From NCBI RefSeq assembly GCF_000318095.2, contig NZ_KB290714.1, forward strand, positions 1 to 64,000: a stretch of DNA of 64,000 nt, written 5' to 3'. The notes beneath the pieces are model-generated. The model saw nothing but the letters and a program-made list of their open reading frames with translations. It ran no database searches and had not been told where the DNA came from. The translations under genes and the position numbers were made by a program. Origin of the DNA: Alloprevotella sp. oral taxon 473 str. F0040. GTDB lineage: Bacteria > Bacteroidota > Bacteroidia > Bacteroidales > Bacteroidaceae. Every line of letters begins with the position of its first letter. Position 1 is the first letter of the stretch. Positions 34,229 to 41,795 of the stretch are shown piece by piece.

Positions 34229-35041
34229 CTAGAAATAATTGACAACATAGTGCTGGCGTTGAAGTTTGGGATAGCAAAAGGCTACTCCGAAGCGGTGCAG
34301 GTCGAAAGACACCGTGGTATAGTCCAACTGCTGGAGCGACTGCCAAGCCGTGGTGCGCTCCTCATTGGCATGAGGCAGAAACAAGACAAAAACAGACTGG
34401 GGCGACAATGCCGAATGCGGGGCTTTAACATCCATGGGGGAAGGGGAGATTTCGGCCGATGCAACACAAGTAGCGGAGTTATGCTCAGCACTCTCCGAGA
34501 TAAGCAAAGAAATGTCCGACATTTTCTCAAAACTCTCGGACTTTTTTGGAAATATCTCCGAGTTTTTTTCTAAACTCTCCGAGATTTTCGGACACAAGTG
34601 GGAGAAATGTGCTTGACTTGGGCTTGCAGCTGCCATCCACAGCACGAAGTCGAAGCGATACTGCGCCAGTAGGCCTTGCTTAAAAGCCTGATCCACCGCC
34701 GCCTCATCGGCGAAATGAACTATCGTGGCAGAAGGGCGCGCGGCTTTGAGGTAATGGATTTCTCGCTCCACCCTTTCTCCTACAACTAAGATGCAAGTGG
34801 CCTTAATGTGATTAGCCATGCGGAAGAGCAAACGAGCATCTTTCACGGAGAGAACTCCTGGCCACACCTCATGATGCTTGGATAGGTGGGCATAGGCATA
34901 GTATTGCGCCTTCTGATTGTACACCACGTCGGTGATCCACTCAAAAGCAAAGGGCGAATGCACACCGTAGCCTCGGCGTTGACGAAAACGACGAAACCAC
35001 CGCAAGATGCGAGGAATCAGGCAATAGGAAGGCAACATCAT
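34229..35041 (-). CDS. degenerate SAM-methyltransferase-like protein carrying a repeat-derived insert
   Basis: A 270-residue protein. The N-terminus (RFRQRRGYGVHSPFAFEWITDVVY) matches a Bacteroidetes family annotated as class I SAM-dependent methyltransferases, but the SAM-binding glycine-rich loop is replaced by ILVVGERVEREIH, so activity is doubtful. Between the strand DFVLWMAAASP (about 131-141) and VFVLFLPHANEE (about 217-228) lies an extra segment of about 65 residues. Residues 152-189 of it are heptads such as KISESLE, KNSEIFP and KKSESFE. These are the translation of the same 21-nt repeat found in intergenic DNA at 231, 15562 and 54986. The repeat seems to have entered the gene in frame. 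The gene lies downstream of a terminator that follows the transglutaminase gene. Confidence 0.6.
   Translation of the reverse strand: MMLPSYCLIPRILRWFRRFRQRRGYGVHSPFAFEWITDVVYNQKAQYYAYAHLSKHHEVWPGVLSVKDARLLFRMANHIKATCILVVGERVEREIHYLKAARPSATIVHFADEAAVDQAFKQGLLAQYRFDFVLWMAAASPSQAHFSHLCPKISESLEKNSEIFPKKSESFEKMSDISLLISESAEHNSATCVASAEISPSPMDVKAPHSALSPQSVFVLFLPHANEERTTAWQSLQQLDYTTVSFDLHRFGVAFCYPKLQRQHYVVNYF
34475..34588. repeat. 21-nt degenerate repeat tract inside a coding sequence (copy 3)
   Basis: About five units of the CTCCGAGATTTTC / CTCGGACTTTTTTGG type lie inside the methyltransferase-like gene. The 21-nt period equals seven codons, so the frame is kept and a heptad peptide is produced. 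Confidence 0.75.
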
Positions 35042-35061
35042 GGAATAAACAGAGAATAGAG

Positions 35062-35118
35062 AGCAAAAATAAAGGCAGGTTCTACCAATGCCTAAAAGGG
35101 AATTCGTAGAACGTGCCT
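35062..35118 (-). terminator. terminator of the transglutaminase/LRR lipoprotein gene
   Basis: On the minus strand, arms at 35106-35118 and 35073-35085 (AGGCAnGTTCTAC) pair with one mismatch, followed by TTATTTTTG. It starts 10 nt after the stop codon. Confidence 0.75.
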
Positions 35119-35127
35119 AACAGAATA

Positions 35128-36474
35128 TCAACGACGAACACGACGAATGCCGGTAAAGTCGCCACGCACTAGCTGAACGTCTTTGGAGCGTTCTGCAAAT
35201 GCACCTTCTTGCACTTCACAGTCTTCAGGAAGATAGATGGTACGGAGCTTGGGGCAACGCTCAAAAGCATAGGCCTCGATGACTTTCGTGCCTGGTAGCA
35301 CATAGACAGACTCTAGTTCGGCACAGCCAGTCACCGTATTTTTCTCCAAACGTGGCATAGGCAGGAGTTTTAGGCTCTTCTTCTGAGTGGGCACATATAT
35401 CAACTCGTCAATAACACGCTCCTTATTCTTGAGATGACAACGATAGACCGCTCCATCCTCACTACATAGTTTCTTATTGTTGGGCGAAACGTGCACGGCT
35501 TCTACTTGATTGCCAAAACGAGAAAGGCCTACCAAGCCTTGTCCGAGCGAGACGATGTTGTCGCCTAGATAGATTTGCTTGACTTCATCGGGCAACATCT
35601 TGTGAGGATTAAAGCTCGTGATGCGGAAAGACTTGTGACGCTTCGCATCATACTCATAGCTGTAAGGCACGGTGAGTATGGATTGGCGAGATTTCACCTC
35701 AGCGACGTTGAGATGCACCTCGTGAAAGTCAAGGACGAATCCATCTTTCTCAAAGGCGGCAGGCGAAATCCAAGTAGTCTGCAAGTCGGCAGCATAAGCA
35801 TCTGCTGGCTTCATGGGATAGAAATTGCCGTTGGTGGGATCTTCAATAATCCATTCTCCATCTACCAAAGCAGCAGCCCATGCATGGCCACCATAGTAGT
35901 AGGTACCTTTACCGCCAAATAGATTACCATTGAGGCTCACCGAGGGGATGCCTTGCGAGATGGCCATCACACGAAGCAGATTGGCATAACCTTGACACAC
36001 ACAAAGCTTGTTGCGGAATACTAAGTAAGGAGAATTGGAGTCTTTGCCACCTGCAAGCTCTGCGCCTTTTCCATCCTTGTCATAGTTGATATTCTTCACC
36101 AAATAGTCATGAATGCGACGAAGAGCTTCCTTCTGATTCTTTGCCCCTTGAGTGATTTCGCTAGTTTTGACTTTGATTTCTTCAAACTGCTCCGCGGTGA
36201 GTTCGGGATAGTCCGAAAGCGTCAGTGCCACCTTGGGATCCATCACCGATAAAATTTTGTTGGCTGCTGCTGTACCATTGGTCGTAGAGATATTGGATAG
36301 AATCTCACTCTTATCGGGTGTGGCGAAATGTGCAGGATCATAGTCAAGACTTGTGGGCGAAGCCACATTTTGCGCCGTCAGTGGGTGGGACAACTCGGTG
36401 TCGATGGGACTTTCAGCAGTGCAACTGGCTAAAGCATACAGCGCGATTGCACCAAGGATGATGTGCTTATACAT
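35128..36474 (-). CDS. lipoprotein with transglutaminase-like domain and BspA-type leucine-rich repeats
   Basis: A 448-residue lipoprotein, Cys at residue 18 (ALASC). A transglutaminase/protease-like core spans about residues 95-225 with a full catalytic triad: Cys160 in CVCQGYANL, His197 in GGHAWAA and Asp212 in IIEDPTNG. The middle is beta-rich, and the C-terminal part (about 375-435) has LRR_5/BspA-like units (GCAELESVYVLPGTKVIEAYAFERCPKLRTIYLPEDCEVQEGAF). Surface LRR_5 proteins often bind host or microbial partners, while this transglutaminase fold usually acts as a peptidase or amidase, so a surface peptidase or cross-linker with an adhesive tail is a reasonable guess. It lies 76 nt downstream of the 7TM-HD gene and has its own terminator. 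Confidence 0.85.
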   Translation of the reverse strand: MYKHIILGAIALYALASCTAESPIDTELSHPLTAQNVASPTSLDYDPAHFATPDKSEILSNISTTNGTAAANKILSVMDPKVALTLSDYPELTAEQFEEIKVKTSEITQGAKNQKEALRRIHDYLVKNINYDKDGKGAELAGGKDSNSPYLVFRNKLCVCQGYANLLRVMAISQGIPSVSLNGNLFGGKGTYYYGGHAWAAALVDGEWIIEDPTNGNFYPMKPADAYAADLQTTWISPAAFEKDGFVLDFHEVHLNVAEVKSRQSILTVPYSYEYDAKRHKSFRITSFNPHKMLPDEVKQIYLGDNIVSLGQGLVGLSRFGNQVEAVHVSPNNKKLCSEDGAVYRCHLKNKERVIDELIYVPTQKKSLKLLPMPRLEKNTVTGCAELESVYVLPGTKVIEAYAFERCPKLRTIYLPEDCEVQEGAFAERSKDVQLVRGDFTGIRRVRR

Positions 36475-36550
36475 GAATTGAAGGGGTAAGATATTTGCTG
36501 CTAGCTAGCATGGGAGCTAATTGAAAAATCTGAATAACAAGCGTAGATTT

Positions 36551-38698
36551 CTAATCTACCTCCCGACTCGTGGGGAATAGTCCACGATGTGTCATGGGAA
36601 TGATGGGCGATTCCGATTTTAGTTCGGGATAAGAGATGCGGTCGTGATAGATGGTTTTTAGGCTCTCTATCAAGGTGACCTTAGCTTGCGAGAGATCACG
36701 GAAGGTGATGGGACATTGATCGAAAGCCCCATTGGCCACCTGATCATCAATGATGCGATGAACCAACTGGGAAATAGCCTCTTCGGTGTGCTCTTTTAGA
36801 CTACGAGAAGCAGCTTCGACCGAGTCGGCCATCATGATGATGGCTTGTTCGAGGGTGGTAGGATTTGGCCCTGGATAGCGATAGTCTGCTTCATCCACAT
36901 GTTCGGCACCATATTTATTGACGGCTTGCACATAGAAATAACGCACTAGCGAGCGACCATGATGTGTCAGGATGATATCGCGAATGGATTTAGGCAAACG
37001 ATATTTCTCGGCTAGCCGCACTCCTTCGGTGACGTGTTCAATGATGATTCGCGCAGAATCTTGTTCGGACAACATATCATGTGGATTGAGTGCACCTTGA
37101 TTCTCAGTGAAAAAACCAGGATTGAGCATCTTCCCTATATCATGATACAAAGCACTGGTACGCACCAAGAGCACATTCCCCCCAATCTTATCGGCCACTT
37201 CTGCAGCAAGGTTGCCCACCTGCATCGAATGAACAAAGGTGCCTTGCGCCAACTTGGCCAAACGACGAAGCATGGGGTTGTTGATATTGCTCAACTCAAT
37301 GAGCGTGACTGCTGAGGTGAATCCAAACATGCGCTCAATGAGGTAGAGCAACGGATAGGTAAAAAGTAAGGCTACACCACTAAGACCAATGTCGCGATAA
37401 CGCTCAAGGTTAAGTCCAAATATGATTTGTTCCAAACCAGTATCACGACTAAAAGTGTTGAGTGTTGCTAGCTCGTGGAAGAAGACAAAAAGTGAGGTGC
37501 CTATGGTGACGATGGCCGCTGTGCGGAGAATCTGCGAACGCTCATAAAGTTCGCTCAAAGAGTAGACAGCAAGCAGCCCAGCCAAAAGCTGAACAGGCAT
37601 GAAAATGACATCGTTGTGTCCCGAGAGCGACACAATCACCACTGTGGTGAGATGCGCCATAAATGCCGTACGTGAATCGGTGAAGATGCGCAACACGATG
37701 GGCACCATGACGAAGGGAATGATGTAGATAGGTGCCAAATTGATGCTCTGCACAAGCGAAGCTATGATGCAAAAGATGGTGATGAGCGAAAAGATGAGAT
37801 AAATCTTGTGAGAAGAAGCCAGATAGGCATGACGAAAGAGTCTGAGATAGAGTATCATCACGCCGATGCAGGTGATGATTAAGCCCAACCGACCAATGTA
37901 AAAAAGCAAAACATTCTTCTGGCTATCATTGCGCAGATTGAGTTCATCGTTGAAAGACTCTACTTCCAACTGATGTTGGCGCGTCACAATGTCACCGCGG
38001 TCTATGATTTTAGCTCCTGCTGGTTTGAGATAATCTATAGTGGTGATTTCTCCAAGAGCTTCTTGGAGAGCACTTGCACTCTTTTCTTTGTTCAGACTAA
38101 GATTGATGTTGAGATAATTGTCGAGTTGATCCACAAGAGCATTGTCTCGATCTTGACTTTTGTCTGAAAGGAGATACTCGCGTGCACTATTTTTAGTGAG
38201 CAAAAGCCTGCTCTCACGAAGTGTCGACGTAGTGCCCACCACAATTTGCACCTGCGCATATTCGTCCTGCTGCACCTTGTTCATATCCTCACTCGAGATA
38301 ATGCCTGCATGATACACTTCTTTCAGCTTATTGACCGCATGTTGTATCTCGCTAGCACTGAAATATCCGAGTTTTCCTGAGCGACAATCGCGCTCAAAGC
38401 GTTCAATTTGAGTTTGAGCCACAGAGGGCATAAGATCAAAGTAGGGTTTGAAGGCTCTGCGGGTGCTATCTTTCTCCTGTTGAATGCGCTCTGCTCCCTT
38501 TTTCACCGGAAGCTCAAAGGGGGCAATCAGACGTGGATAAGGCCAAGGTTTGTTGATATCTACTTCATATCTCGTCACATCGGTCTTAGGCAAGGCTACG
38601 AAAATGACCACCACGCTGATAAGTGCTGTGATGGTGACATTTAGCCATGTCTTTTTACGAAGTTCTATAGTTTGAGAAAGAAAATTGAGCAAGCGCAT
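36551..38698 (-). CDS. 7TM-HD (PgpH-like) membrane HDIG phosphodiesterase
   Basis: A 715-residue membrane protein. One membrane helix near residue 20-40 is followed by a periplasmic domain of about 220 residues (7TMR-HDED type), then seven membrane segments (about 265-470), and a cytoplasmic HD domain with SALYHDIGKM near residue 515 and conserved LTHHGRSLVRYFY and MMADSVEAASRSL motifs. Proteins of this layout such as PgpH hydrolyse cyclic di-AMP to pApA and so control potassium and wall homeostasis; the metal-binding HD pair and later histidines are present. I infer c-di-AMP as substrate from the family. No di-adenylate cyclase gene is in the window. It is divergent from rpoN, with -7-like elements on both strands between them. 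Confidence 0.92.
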   Translation of the reverse strand: MRLLNFLSQTIELRKKTWLNVTITALISVVVIFVALPKTDVTRYEVDINKPWPYPRLIAPFELPVKKGAERIQQEKDSTRRAFKPYFDLMPSVAQTQIERFERDCRSGKLGYFSASEIQHAVNKLKEVYHAGIISSEDMNKVQQDEYAQVQIVVGTTSTLRESRLLLTKNSAREYLLSDKSQDRDNALVDQLDNYLNINLSLNKEKSASALQEALGEITTIDYLKPAGAKIIDRGDIVTRQHQLEVESFNDELNLRNDSQKNVLLFYIGRLGLIITCIGVMILYLRLFRHAYLASSHKIYLIFSLITIFCIIASLVQSINLAPIYIIPFVMVPIVLRIFTDSRTAFMAHLTTVVIVSLSGHNDVIFMPVQLLAGLLAVYSLSELYERSQILRTAAIVTIGTSLFVFFHELATLNTFSRDTGLEQIIFGLNLERYRDIGLSGVALLFTYPLLYLIERMFGFTSAVTLIELSNINNPMLRRLAKLAQGTFVHSMQVGNLAAEVADKIGGNVLLVRTSALYHDIGKMLNPGFFTENQGALNPHDMLSEQDSARIIIEHVTEGVRLAEKYRLPKSIRDIILTHHGRSLVRYFYVQAVNKYGAEHVDEADYRYPGPNPTTLEQAIIMMADSVEAASRSLKEHTEEAISQLVHRIIDDQVANGAFDQCPITFRDLSQAKVTLIESLKTIYHDRISYPELKSESPIIPMTHRGLFPTSREVD

Positions 38699-38786
38699 AG
38701 GTTATGATATAAAGCCACATGGCGATGTATGGGCAAAGTTACTACTATTTTTCGAAGAATTAGAGCCTCTATCGCAAAAAACTTAG

Positions 38787-38794
38787 TAAATTTG
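38787..38794 (+). promoter_or_regulatory. probable -7 element for rpoN
   Basis: TAAATTTG fits TAnnTTTG 66 nt before the rpoN ATG. No TTTG is found at the -33 distance, so the call rests on the -7 part only. A TAACTTTG for the divergent 7TM-HD gene lies at 38734-38741 on the minus strand. Confidence 0.45.
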
Positions 38795-38859
38795 CAGTAC
38801 ATCCAAGCATTGTATTTTTACAGTGTCTTCATGTTTCTCTCTCAAGCACATATTTCTCT

Positions 38860-40353
38860 ATGTCACAACGCCAAGGACTGCAACAAAATCAACAACAGCA
38901 ACAGGTGCAAAACACCTCTAGCGCACAAGTTTTGCTCTCTACCATCGTAGAGATGCCCTTGGCCGATTTTGAAACTCGCTTGCAAAACGAGCTCCTAGAC
39001 AATGAAGCCCTAGAAGTAAGTGAGCACGACAGCGCAGACGAGGCAGACTTTATGGGAAACGAAGCTGATGATGGGCTCAACGATAGCGAGAGAGAAAACG
39101 CACGCTTAGAAGATGAACTTGGAGACTACCGCACGCTTGACGATGTGCCCGACACCTTGAGAGAAGCCTACAACAACCGAGGAGAAGACAATGGACGTGA
39201 ACGACAAATCAGCAGTGAAGATTCGTCGTATGATGAACTTTATCGACAGATTGGTGAACTCCCTCTCTCCGAACATGAGATGGCGATTATGGTGTATCTC
39301 GTGGGTTCGCTCGATGAAAACGGATTTCTCTCTAAAGATGATGAGACCCTCTGCGATGAATTGGCTTTTAAGGAGTATATTGACACGACTCCCGAAGAAA
39401 TCAATCGACTAGCCAAGCTCTTGCAACAGTTTGAGCCGAAAGGGATCGGGGCTAGAAATCTGAGAGAATGCCTCTTACTCCAATTGGCTCCCGATGCGCC
39501 AGCACGAATTGTGGTGGATCGATACTTCGATGATTTGATGCACTCCAGATGGCCTCGGATTGCCACCAAACTTTCTCTTTCTGACGAGGACGTGGAACGC
39601 ATTCGCCATGACATCAGCCGCCTTAATCCACGCCCAGGTAGTGTGCTCTCAGAGGGCATCAACACTTCTGCTCCCACAGTGGTTCCAGACTTTCGGGTCA
39701 CCTTGGACAGCGATGGCACACCCATTGTGCAACAACAGCGTGGACAATTGCCAGACCTTCGCGTAAGTCCAGCCTTTGCAGAAACCCTGGTGATGCACCG
39801 CATGGCCAAAGATCGCGCTACACAAGAAGGAAAAGCCTTACAGCTTTCCCGCAGTCAAGAAGAAGCCCTGGTCTATGCACGACAAAAGGTGAATGCTGCT
39901 CAATCTTTCATCGAGAGTGTGCGCCGTAGGCACTACACCCTACAAGCAGTCATGGAAGCGATTGTGGAACTACAGCATGACTTCTTTGTCAATGACGACG
40001 ACGAAAGCCAGATTCGCCCCATGGTGCTCAAAGACATTGCCGAGCGCGCACACATTGATGTGAGCACCGTGTCACGTGCCATCAACTCGAAATATGTGGA
40101 AACCGACTACGGCACCTACCCTTTGCGCCATTTCTTCTCCACACAGTTCACCTCTGCTGACGGAGAAACCGTAGCCGCTCGCAAGGTAAAAGCAGCGATC
40201 CAGGAAATCATTGCCGAGGAAGACAAACGTAAGCCTCTCTCTGACGAAGCGGTGGCCACTCTACTTGCCGAAAGAGGGCTAAAAGTGGCACGACGCACTG
40301 TCTCCAAATATCGCGAACAGCTAGGCATTGCCAAAGCTGGATTGCGCAGATAA
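38860..40353 (+). CDS. rpoN: RNA polymerase sigma-54 factor
   Basis: A 497-residue sigma-54. Region I is Gln-rich (MSQRQGLQQNQQQQQ ... LLSTIVEMPLADFETRLQNELLDNEALE), followed by an acidic region II and the core-binding region. The DNA-binding part has IAERAHIDVSTVSRAINSKYVETDYGTYPLRHFF and the RpoN box ARRTVSKYREQLG near residue 480. It directs polymerase to -24/-12 promoters and needs an AAA+ activator. None is encoded here. The ATG at 38860 gives the usual N-terminus. The PAP2-like gene starts 52 nt downstream and is probably in the same transcript. Confidence 0.97.
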   Translation: MSQRQGLQQNQQQQQVQNTSSAQVLLSTIVEMPLADFETRLQNELLDNEALEVSEHDSADEADFMGNEADDGLNDSERENARLEDELGDYRTLDDVPDTLREAYNNRGEDNGRERQISSEDSSYDELYRQIGELPLSEHEMAIMVYLVGSLDENGFLSKDDETLCDELAFKEYIDTTPEEINRLAKLLQQFEPKGIGARNLRECLLLQLAPDAPARIVVDRYFDDLMHSRWPRIATKLSLSDEDVERIRHDISRLNPRPGSVLSEGINTSAPTVVPDFRVTLDSDGTPIVQQQRGQLPDLRVSPAFAETLVMHRMAKDRATQEGKALQLSRSQEEALVYARQKVNAAQSFIESVRRRHYTLQAVMEAIVELQHDFFVNDDDESQIRPMVLKDIAERAHIDVSTVSRAINSKYVETDYGTYPLRHFFSTQFTSADGETVAARKVKAAIQEIIAEEDKRKPLSDEAVATLLAERGLKVARRTVSKYREQLGIAKAGLRR

Positions 40354-40404
40354 TGGTTGCTACCTCCACTACACTACTATTCTTGCTATAGACTTTTCTC
40401 TGAT

Positions 40405-41043
40405 ATGTCTACCCCTCAACAATCTCTGCGCAACAAATATGCGTTGCTCACAGCCAAAACCATCTCGTGGCTATTTCATCCCTTCTACCTTCCCACGGTG
40501 GCAGTCACCCTCTTGTTGGTATTTAGCTATCTCAACCAGCTTCCCAATGCCTACCGCTTCGCTTTTGCAGGTATTGTGATCCTCTTCACCTGGGTATTCC
40601 CCCTCATTGCCATCCGCATGTATCGCGCCATCAATGGATGGACAAGCCACCAAATGAGCTTGCGCGAACGCAGATTTGTGCCTTATATCATCAACATCAT
40701 TTGCTATAGCATTCTCTTTGCGCTGATGCGATTCTTTCGCATGCCCTATTTTCTCTCCACCATCATCATTTCAGGGCTACTCATTCAGATTGTCTGCGCA
40801 CTGATTAACTTGAAAATCAAAATTTCTACTCATGCTGCGGCATCGGGAGGCGTGATTGGCATGCTCATGGCCTTCTCGCGGGTGTTTCACTTCGATGCTA
40901 CCTTCTGGATTTGTTGGGCTATTCTCCTCTCAGGTGCTGTGTGTAGTAGTAGAATGATTCTGAAGATGCACAACTATAGCGAACTACTCTTCGGAGTCAT
41001 CGTGGGTTTCTTCTGTGGTTTGGGCATCGTCTTTTTCCTCTAA
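40405..41043 (+). CDS. PAP2-like integral membrane protein
   Basis: A 212-residue protein with six predicted membrane segments, taking the ATG at 40405 (MSTPQQSLRNKYALL); a longer frame from 40357 adds a Tyr/Cys-rich N-terminus. The segment KISTHAAASGG resembles PAP2 motif 2, and SSRMILKMHNYSELLFGVIVG resembles motif 3 (SRxxxxxHxxxDxxxG) with Glu for Asp. I do not see the first motif (KxxxxxxRP). It may therefore be a PAP2-fold lipid phosphatase with changed residues or a non-catalytic relative. It follows rpoN on the same strand, a pairing I recall from other Bacteroidetes. Confidence 0.75.
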   Translation: MSTPQQSLRNKYALLTAKTISWLFHPFYLPTVAVTLLLVFSYLNQLPNAYRFAFAGIVILFTWVFPLIAIRMYRAINGWTSHQMSLRERRFVPYIINIICYSILFALMRFFRMPYFLSTIIISGLLIQIVCALINLKIKISTHAAASGGVIGMLMAFSRVFHFDATFWICWAILLSGAVCSSRMILKMHNYSELLFGVIVGFFCGLGIVFFL

Positions 41044-41148
41044 CCAAGAAATGCCCTGTAAAGGCAACTCTTCGCTCAAACTCCTCAGCGTATTTTGCAC
41101 TTTCTTCGACATTTTATCCCCCCAACCCTATAATTTCACTATATTCCT

Positions 41149-41652
41149 ATGCAACCACTTGTAAGCATCATCATGGGTAGCACCAGCGACCTTCCAGTGA
41201 TGGAAAAAGCTGCTCAACTTCTCGACGAACTTGAGATTCCTTTTGAAATCAATGCGCTCTCTGCCCATCGCACTCCTGCTGAGGTTGAGAAGTTTGCACG
41301 CGAAGCCAAAGGTCGCGGTCTCCGAGTTATCATCGCTGCAGCTGGCATGGCTGCCGCTCTTCCAGGTGTGATAGCCGCCAACACCACGCTACCCGTTGTC
41401 GGAGTGCCCATCAAAGGAATGCTCGACGGCTTGGATGCCCTCCTCTCCATCGTTCAAATGCCTCCTGGCATCCCAGTAGCTACAGTGGGTGTCAACGGAT
41501 CACTCAATGCTGCTCTCTTGGCAGTGCAAATGATTGCCCTTTCTGATGAAACTGTGGCGCAAAAACTTGCAGCCTATAAGGAAGGATTGAAAAAGAAAAT
41601 CGTGAAAGCCAACGAAGAACTCGCGGCTATACAATATAAATATAAGTGCTAA
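41149..41652 (+). CDS. purE: N5-carboxyaminoimidazole ribonucleotide mutase
   Basis: A 167-residue class I PurE of normal length. It moves the carboxyl group of N5-CAIR to C4 to make CAIR in purine synthesis. The motifs VSIIMGSTSDLPVMEKAA, the SAHRTP loop with its catalytic His, AAAGMAAALPGVIAANTTLPVVGVPI and the GxxSLLSIVQMPPGIPVATV-type segment are all present. It lies upstream of ispG on the same strand, an arrangement also known elsewhere in Bacteroidetes; a perfect 11-bp hairpin stands between the two. Confidence 0.97.
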   Translation: MQPLVSIIMGSTSDLPVMEKAAQLLDELEIPFEINALSAHRTPAEVEKFAREAKGRGLRVIIAAAGMAAALPGVIAANTTLPVVGVPIKGMLDGLDALLSIVQMPPGIPVATVGVNGSLNAALLAVQMIALSDETVAQKLAAYKEGLKKKIVKANEELAAIQYKYKC

Positions 41653-41715
41653 GCACGCTTAGTTGGGCGATACATCACGCCACCTTCTAAGCACGACCTC
41701 TTGATACTCTTTATC

Positions 41716-41751
41716 AGACTCTGGTGTCTTCTTTTTGAGTCACCAGAGTCT
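41716..41751 (+). terminator. hairpin between purE and ispG
   Basis: AGACTCTGGTG (41716-41726) pairs perfectly with CACCAGAGTCT (41741-41751) around a T-rich 14-nt loop. No T tract follows, so it may be a weak terminator or an mRNA-stabilising structure that lets ispG be transcribed. Confidence 0.45.
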
Positions 41752-41795
41752 GCCTACATAGACACAACAATTTACTATACTTCTTTTCGACACTC

